Part shown: positions 6,827 through 10,957 of the stretch, piece by piece
How the letters are laid out: every line of letters starts with the position of its first letter
Position numbering within the stretch: position 1 is the first letter of the stretch
From: an uncultured Collinsella sp.
GTDB taxonomy: Bacteria; Actinomycetota; Coriobacteriia; Coriobacteriales; Coriobacteriaceae
Length of the DNA stretch: 10,957 bases
Assembly (NCBI GenBank): GCA_934646965.1
Contig: CAKUEZ010000067.1
Location: 1-10,957 of the forward strand
Reading direction: 5' to 3'
Notes under the pieces: generated by a model
Told to the model about the DNA's origin: nothing
Databases searched by the model: none
What the model saw: the letters and a program-made list of their open reading frames with translations, nothing else
Position numbers and translations under genes: made by a program

Positions 6827-8164
6827 TTAGGGAAGTTCGCGCTTGACAACCTCAACGATGTCATCGACAACGCGCTGGGTCAGCTCGTGCGTCTCGGCCT
6901 CGGCCATCACGCGGACCAACGGCTCGGTACCACTCGGGCGCACCAGAATGCGTCCGCGACCGTTGAGCTCCTTCTCGGCGGCAGCGACGGCGTCCCAGAT
7001 GGGCTGGCAGTCGTCCAGACCGGCCTTGTTGTCGGAATGCACGTTGACGAGCACCTGCGGGTACTTTTTCATGATGCCGGCGAGGTCGGTAAGCGTGCGG
7101 CCGGTGCGCTTGAGCACGGCCAGCAACTGCAGAGCCGTCACCAGGCCGTCGCCGGTGGTGTTGTGCTCCAGGAAGATAATATGGCCGGACTGCTCGCCGC
7201 CGATGACGGCGCCATCCGCGAGCATACGCTCAAGAACGTAGCGATCGCCCACGGCAGTCTGGACCATCTCGAAGCCCTGCTCCTTCATGGCGATAGAGAA
7301 GCCCAGGTTGCACATGACGGTCGAGACGATCTCGGAGTTGGTGAGCTTGCCGCGAGCGGCAAGGTCGGAGCCGCAGATGGCCAGGATGTAGTCGCCGTCG
7401 ATCTCGTTGCCCTCGCTGTCGACGAAGAGCACGCGGTCGGCGTCGCCATCGTGTGCCAGGCCGATGTCGGCGTGGGTGCGCAGCACGAGCTCGCGCAGGG
7501 GCTCGAGGTGCGTGGAGCCGCACTCGACATTGATGTCGGTACCGCAGTAGTCGGTGTTGATAGCGTGGACCGTGGCGCCCAGACGCTGAAGCGCGGCGGG
7601 CGTGGTCTGGCAGGAAGCGCCGTGACCGCAGTCGACGGCAACGACCAGGCCGTCGAGCTTGAGGCCGTCGAGCGTGCTGATGGCATGGTCGACGTATGCC
7701 TTGCGAGCGTCCTTCATCTTGATGATGTGGCCCACACCGGCGCCTGTCGGCAGCGTGTCGGCAGCCATGGCCTCCTCGGACATGACCCAGGCGCTGATCT
7801 CTTCCTCGACCGCGTCGGGAAGCTTCATGCCCTTGCGGCTAAAGAACTTGATACCGTTGAACTCCGGCGGATTGTGCGAGGCGGAGATGACGATGCCGCC
7901 ATCGAGCTCGTTCTGAACGGTGAGCAGTGCCACAGCCGGCGTGGGGATAACGCCACAGCAGTGCGGACGGCCGCCCTCGGCCATAATGCCGGCGGTCAGA
8001 GCACTCTCGAGCATGGTGCCCGAAAGACGCGTGTCACGGCCGATGCAGATGTCCGGACCAAGGAACTTGGTCGCCGCGCGGCCCAGGCGAAACGCGAGGT
8101 CGCACGAAAGATCGGCATTGGCGACGCCGCGGACGCCGTCGGTACCGAAGATGTTCTGGGGCAT
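6827..8164 (-). CDS. glmM: Phosphoglucosamine mutase
   Basis: Interconverts glucosamine-6-phosphate and glucosamine-1-phosphate on the way to UDP-N-acetylglucosamine for peptidoglycan. The 445 residues match E. coli GlmM. Seen in order: FGTDGVRG (6-13); ISASHNP (93-99) with the phosphorylated Ser96; the metal-binding DGDADR (239-244); the sugar-binding GGEQSGH (322-328); and the phosphate-binding RPSGTEP (409-415). The ATG at 8164 is preferred over an upstream in-frame TTG because AAGGAG (8172-8177) lies 7 nt before it and the family starts just ahead of FGTDG. It follows rpsI as in many Actinomycetota, but a terminator lies between them, so it probably lives on read-through or a promoter not recognised here. 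The IIA gene follows 70 bp later. Confidence 0.97.
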   Translation of the reverse strand: MPQNIFGTDGVRGVANADLSCDLAFRLGRAATKFLGPDICIGRDTRLSGTMLESALTAGIMAEGGRPHCCGVIPTPAVALLTVQNELDGGIVISASHNPPEFNGIKFFSRKGMKLPDAVEEEISAWVMSEEAMAADTLPTGAGVGHIIKMKDARKAYVDHAISTLDGLKLDGLVVAVDCGHGASCQTTPAALQRLGATVHAINTDYCGTDINVECGSTHLEPLRELVLRTHADIGLAHDGDADRVLFVDSEGNEIDGDYILAICGSDLAARGKLTNSEIVSTVMCNLGFSIAMKEQGFEMVQTAVGDRYVLERMLADGAVIGGEQSGHIIFLEHNTTGDGLVTALQLLAVLKRTGRTLTDLAGIMKKYPQVLVNVHSDNKAGLDDCQPIWDAVAAAEKELNGRGRILVRPSGTEPLVRVMAEAETHELTQRVVDDIVEVVKRELP

Positions 8165-8171
8165 AGGATCG

Positions 8172-8177
8172 CTCCTT
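8172..8177 (-). promoter_or_regulatory. Ribosome binding site fixing the glmM start
   Basis: AAGGAG on the minus strand, 7 nt before the ATG at 8164. A TTG at 8182 in the same frame lies upstream of this site and so is not the start. Confidence 0.75.
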
Positions 8178-8213
8178 CCCAAGTGGGCAAAACGCAGCCG
8201 CCCACCCTAGTCG

Positions 8214-8257
8214 AAAAAGAAAAGCGGGACCCGCCGAGCAATCGGCAGGCCCCGCTT
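8214..8257 (-). terminator. Intrinsic terminator after rpsI
   Basis: A 13-position stem pairs 8224-8236 with 8243-8255 (two mismatches) around a 6-nt loop, followed on the minus strand by TTTTCTTTTT. It ends the rplM-rpsI transcript 50 nt before the glmM start. Confidence 0.9.
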
Positions 8258-8287
8258 GTACATTGTATCTCGAAAGGAGATAAAACC

Positions 8288-8683
<396 letters not shown>

Positions 8684-8685
8684 CT

Positions 8686-9129
8686 TTAAGCCTCCAGCTC
8701 AATCTTCGTGGGGTTCTGGGCAGCGTGCGGATGCTCGGCACCAGCGTAGACCTTAAGCTTGGTCATCTGGGCACGGCCGAGGGTGGTCTTGGGCAGCATG
8801 CCGCGAACGGCGCGCTCGATGACCTTCTCCGGGTGCTTCTCCATAGCCTGGCGGAAGCTCTCAGCCTTGAGGCCGCCGTTGTAGCCGCTGTGGCGATAAT
8901 AGGTCTTCGTGTCGGCCTTGTTACCGGTAAGCTGGACCTTATCGGCGTTGATGACGACAACGAAGTCGCCGCAGTCGCTGTTGGGCGTGAACTGGGGCTT
9001 GTTCTTACCGCGCAGGATCATTGCGATCTGGGTGGCAAGACGGCCCAGGACAGCACCATCGGCGTCGACGAGAACCCAGTTGCGCTGGACCTCGCCCTGC
9101 TTGGCGTAGTGAGTCGATTTCGAAATCAC
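8686..9129 (-). CDS. rplM: 50S ribosomal protein L13
   Basis: A 147-residue protein with typical L13 features: [19 protein letters not shown] (about 18-36), [24 protein letters not shown] (about 39-62), [14 protein letters not shown] (about 79-92), and the [14 protein letters not shown] signature (about 107-120). It starts with GTG, fixed by GGAGGAG at 9135-9141 with 5 nt spacing. First gene of the rplM-rpsI pair, with a strong promoter about 65 nt upstream. Confidence 0.98.
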   Translation of the reverse strand: MISKSTHYAKQGEVQRNWVLVDADGAVLGRLATQIAMILRGKNKPQFTPNSDCGDFVVVINADKVQLTGNKADTKTYYRHSGYNGGLKAESFRQAMEKHPEKVIERAVRGMLPKTTLGRAQMTKLKVYAGAEHPHAAQNPTKIELEA

Positions 9130-9134
9130 TTAGA

Positions 9135-9141
9135 CTCCTCC
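9135..9141 (-). promoter_or_regulatory. Ribosome binding site of rplM (GTG start)
   Basis: GGAGGAG on the minus strand, 5 nt before GTG at 9129, supports the non-ATG start of this highly expressed gene. Confidence 0.8.
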
Positions 9142-9157
9142 ATGTACAGTACGTGTT

Positions 9158-9189
9158 GTTACAGAGATTCACGGGGCTCTGCAAGTAAC
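9158..9189 (-). promoter_or_regulatory. Hairpin at the expected 5' end of the rplM mRNA
   Basis: CAGAG/CTCTG (9162-9166/9177-9181) and GTTA/TAAC (9158-9161/9186-9189) form a 9-bp stem with a 4-nt bulge and a 10-nt loop. The promoter at 9196-9223 would start transcription at about 9189-9190, so this stem would be the first thing transcribed. Leaders of L13 operons are known sites of autoregulation in some bacteria; that use here is an inference. Confidence 0.4.
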
Positions 9190-9195
9190 CCGTCC

Positions 9196-9223
9196 ATATT
9201 ACCCCGCTCGCCGCCCGAGTCAA
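9196..9223 (-). promoter_or_regulatory. Promoter of rplM-rpsI
   Basis: On the minus strand, -35 TTGACT (9218-9223) and -10 TAATAT (9196-9201) are separated by 16 bp of GC-rich spacer. Both hexamers are near the housekeeping consensus. The start would fall near 9189, leaving a leader of about 60 nt before the rplM GTG. Confidence 0.8.
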
Positions 9224-9287
9224 CAGGTATTTTGGCTCCGACCAGAGTTTCTGCACATGTCGTCCATGCCCGGTGTTTTCACGGGAT

Positions 9288-9329
9288 GGGCCCAGAGGCT
9301 ATTCGGCGGGCGAATGGTCCTCTAGGCCC
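9288..9329 (-). terminator. Long hairpin after the patatin gene, no T-tract
   Basis: Arms GGGCCCAGAGG (9288-9298) and CCTCTAGGCCC (9319-9329) pair with one mismatch, and ATTCG/CGAAT pair inside. A second small stem follows at 9269-9286 (CCC-GTG/CAC-GGG, loop TTTT). They lie 33-95 nt after the patatin stop and upstream of the rplM promoter, so they may end the patatin transcript, but no run of Ts follows. Confidence 0.45.
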
Positions 9330-9362
9330 CTGTCTTTTGTCGCCTTTTGTGGGTCGGTCGTC

Positions 9363-10241
9363 TTAGCGCTCAACGAACTCCTGAATTTCCGCGAGCAGAC
9401 GCTTTGCCTCCCGGCGGCCCTGGATATACAAGTCGAGCAGCTTGGCCGTGTCATGCTCCACGTGGCCGACCTCGACCGGCTTTTGCGGAGCCACGATCAG
9501 GGCACGACCCTCGCGCTCATACTTCCACAGGTGCATGCGCTGGACGTTGTAACGATCGTGGCGTGTCTCGATGGCCTCGAGCAGATAGGGGTAATCGCCA
9601 TAGCGCGCACGTGCGGCCGGCATAAACTCGTAGGGCCCCTTTTCGTACGAGCGGTCCTGCGTGAGCACGACAATCGCGCGATCGTATCCGGCTTCCTCCA
9701 GCACGTGCTCCACGGGCACCGAATCCGCCACGCCGCCATCGACGTACTTGTGACCATCGATCTCGACCGGCGGCGTCACCAGCGGCAACGAGGTCGAGGC
9801 GCGCACGTAATCGATATCGAGCATGGCGTTTTTGACGGGCAGGTAGGCAGCGGTGCCAAACAGCATGTCCGTCGCGACGGCGTACATTTCGATGGGACTC
9901 GCGTCGAAGGTCTCGTTATCGAAGGGGTCCAGGCGGTCCTGCACGTCGTTGAAAATGAAGTCATAGCCGACGATGGAGCCCGTGGACGCAAACGATGCCG
10001 CGCCCATGTAGCGGTTGTCGTTGCAGAAAGCCAAGTTGATGCGGTTAACGCGACCGATCTGGTGCGACTTGTAGTTCACGCCGTTGAGGGCGCCGGCCGA
10101 TACGCCGTACACCGCCGGGATCTCGACGCCAGCCTCCATGAGAACGTCGAGCACGCCTGCGGTAAATTGCCCGCGGAAGCTGCCGCCCTCCAGAACGAGC
10201 GCGACCTTGCCGGCATTTTTCGCCTTATCTTCTGCAGTCAT
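9363..10241 (-). CDS. Patatin-like phospholipase family protein (YjjU-type)
   Basis: A 292-residue serine hydrolase of the patatin fold, predicted to act on lipid esters in the cytoplasm. Key parts: oxyanion loop LVLEGGSFRGQF (about 15-26), nucleophile motif GVSAG (46-50) with Ser48, and the catalytic Asp168 in VDGG (167-170). There is no signal peptide or membrane segment. It resembles the bacterial YjjU group in size and in EGGxxRGxFTAGVLD; the real substrate is unknown. The ATG has GGAGGT (10246-10251) 4 nt upstream. No clear promoter was seen in the 90 bp before it; the repeat array begins just beyond. It is a single gene on its own transcript, ahead of the rplM promoter. Confidence 0.93.
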   Translation of the reverse strand: MTAEDKAKNAGKVALVLEGGSFRGQFTAGVLDVLMEAGVEIPAVYGVSAGALNGVNYKSHQIGRVNRINLAFCNDNRYMGAASFASTGSIVGYDFIFNDVQDRLDPFDNETFDASPIEMYAVATDMLFGTAAYLPVKNAMLDIDYVRASTSLPLVTPPVEIDGHKYVDGGVADSVPVEHVLEEAGYDRAIVVLTQDRSYEKGPYEFMPAARARYGDYPYLLEAIETRHDRYNVQRMHLWKYEREGRALIVAPQKPVEVGHVEHDTAKLLDLYIQGRREAKRLLAEIQEFVER

Positions 10242-10330
10242 GTTGACCTCCTGCCATAGCGTTTTGGCCTTCTTCTACCCAATTTTGGAATGGAGGACGC
10301 ACGGTTTTTGGAGTTGAGGGGGCGGCCGGC

Positions 10331-10716
10331 GGAAAGCGTGTCCCGTTCTGATCGTCGATTCTGGCACGTAGCTTCCGTTTGAGCGGCCATCGGGAAAGCG
10401 CATCCCGTTCTGAGCGTGGATTCCGGGACGAACTTTCCGCTTGGACCGCCGTTGGGAAAGCGCGTCCCGTTCTGGGCAGGGATTCCGGGACATAGTTTCC
10501 GCTTGAGGGGACATCCGGAAACTACGTCCCAGTCTGAGCACGGATTCTGGGATGCTGTTTCCGCTTGAGGGGCCATCGGGAAAGCGCATCCCGTTCTGGG
10601 CGCGAATTCCGGGATGAACTTTCCGTCAGCGGCTCATCCGGAAAATACATCCCATTCCAAGCCGATATTCCGGGATGTGCTTTCCGCTTGGACCACCGTT
10701 GGGAAGGCGCGTCCCA
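10331..10716. repeat. Dihedral tandem repeat array, 62-bp unit
   Basis: A 15-nt motif of the form GGAAAGnnCRTCCCG occurs 13 times in strictly alternating orientation. Forward copies start at 10331, 10393, 10455, 10517, 10579, 10640 and 10702; reverse copies start at 10362, 10424, 10486, 10548, 10610 and 10671. Steps are 31 bp throughout, once 30. The 16-nt spacers are also conserved, in two alternating types (TTCTGAGC..GGATTC and GCTTGAGGGGCCATCG-like). Each neighbouring pair can form a hairpin. A decayed further copy may lie just left, at about 10303-10314. 62 is not a multiple of 3, so the array cannot be a protein repeat; the open frames across it are incidental. Confidence 0.92.
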
Positions 10717-10731
10717 CCCTGCGTTGCCGCG

Positions 10732-10957
10732 GCGTTTGCTTAACGCTCGCGCCCTGCACAGAGTTCGATTCTCCGCGGTACGGGGCTTGCGTTGGGGCGG
10801 GGGCATGGGCAGCTGGAGCTTGATCGACATCGCGTCTGTTTTGGGTTGATAGTTTGCGCGGAGAATCCGCGTATTTGCTTCGCAAATACGCACCGGCTTC
10901 GGCCGCCTGCCGGCGTCCTCGCCCGCTCGCTACAAACGCTTCGCGTTTGCTTAACGC
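10732..10957. repeat. Hairpin-rich segment bounded by 15-bp direct repeats
   Basis: GCGTTTGCTTAACGC occurs at 10732-10746 and again at 10943-10957, the very end of the window. Between them lie GATTCTCCGCG (10767-10777) and its exact inverse (10857-10867), then a run of perfect hairpins: CGCGGA/TCCGCG (10857-10871), 10-bp arms GCGTATTTGC/GCAAATACGC (10869-10891, loop TTC), CGGC/GCCG with a TTCG loop (10894-10905), and CAAACGC/GCGTTTG (10933-10949). There is no gene and no T-tract. It may be a REP-like cluster or a small non-autonomous insertion; the right edge is cut off. Confidence 0.6.

Noticed and set aside
9273..10259. 328-residue plus-strand frame opposite the patatin gene
   Set aside because: The minus strand has the patatin GVSAG and DGG motifs and a strong ribosome binding site; the plus frame has nothing recognisable.
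10331..10716. CRISPR array
   Set aside because: Both the motif and the sequences between copies are conserved, and motifs alternate in orientation, whereas CRISPR repeats run one way with unique spacers. No cas gene is present.
10238..10893. Minus-strand open frames of 83-123 residues across the repeat array
   Set aside because: They overlap each other in different frames. The repeat unit of 62 bp shifts frame each time, and their peptides merely mirror the repeat in changing frames. There are no convincing ribosome binding sites.

Overview
The window looks like chromosomal DNA of a GC-rich Gram-positive bacterium of the Actinomycetota, most likely class Coriobacteriia (Collinsella-like). 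The support is the rplM-rpsI-glmM gene order, which is typical of Actinomycetota, a Bacillus-type 242-residue NagB, strong GGAGG-type ribosome binding sites, and a very large AfsR/SARP-like ATPase regulator. The genus is an inference from gene content and style, not a database match.

Layout. Positions 2-67 hold the 3' end of an unidentified plus-strand gene. Positions 84-370 are a non-coding plus-strand stretch with a nested set of perfect inverted repeats (84-221) and a strong intrinsic terminator (336-370). That terminator ends two bases before the ribosome binding site of a class I SAM-dependent methyltransferase (387-1274). Next comes yhbY (1433-1732), a CRM-domain ribosome-assembly protein, with its terminator. 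Everything downstream lies on the minus strand. Read in the direction of transcription, the order is: patatin-like lipase (10241-9363); ribosomal proteins rplM (L13) and rpsI (S9) behind a good promoter; a terminator; glmM; a glucose-type PTS IIA protein; nagB with its own terminator; a 410-bp AT-richer regulatory gap; and a 999-residue STAND-ATPase/SARP-type regulator (4786-1787).

How the genes fit together. glmM makes glucosamine-1-phosphate for the cell wall. nagB drains glucosamine-6-phosphate into glycolysis. The PTS IIA protein between them could connect sugar import to this branch point. The giant regulator sits just downstream of nagB behind its own control region, which carries candidate operator sites; its target is unknown.

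The most unusual part is the right end (about 10290-10957), which has no credible gene. It holds a very regular array of thirteen 15-nt motifs in strictly alternating orientation, 31 bp from start to start (62-bp dihedral unit). The array breaks off at a second repeat-rich segment full of short perfect hairpins, bounded by two copies of a 15-bp sequence. The second promising region is the structured leader at 84-370.
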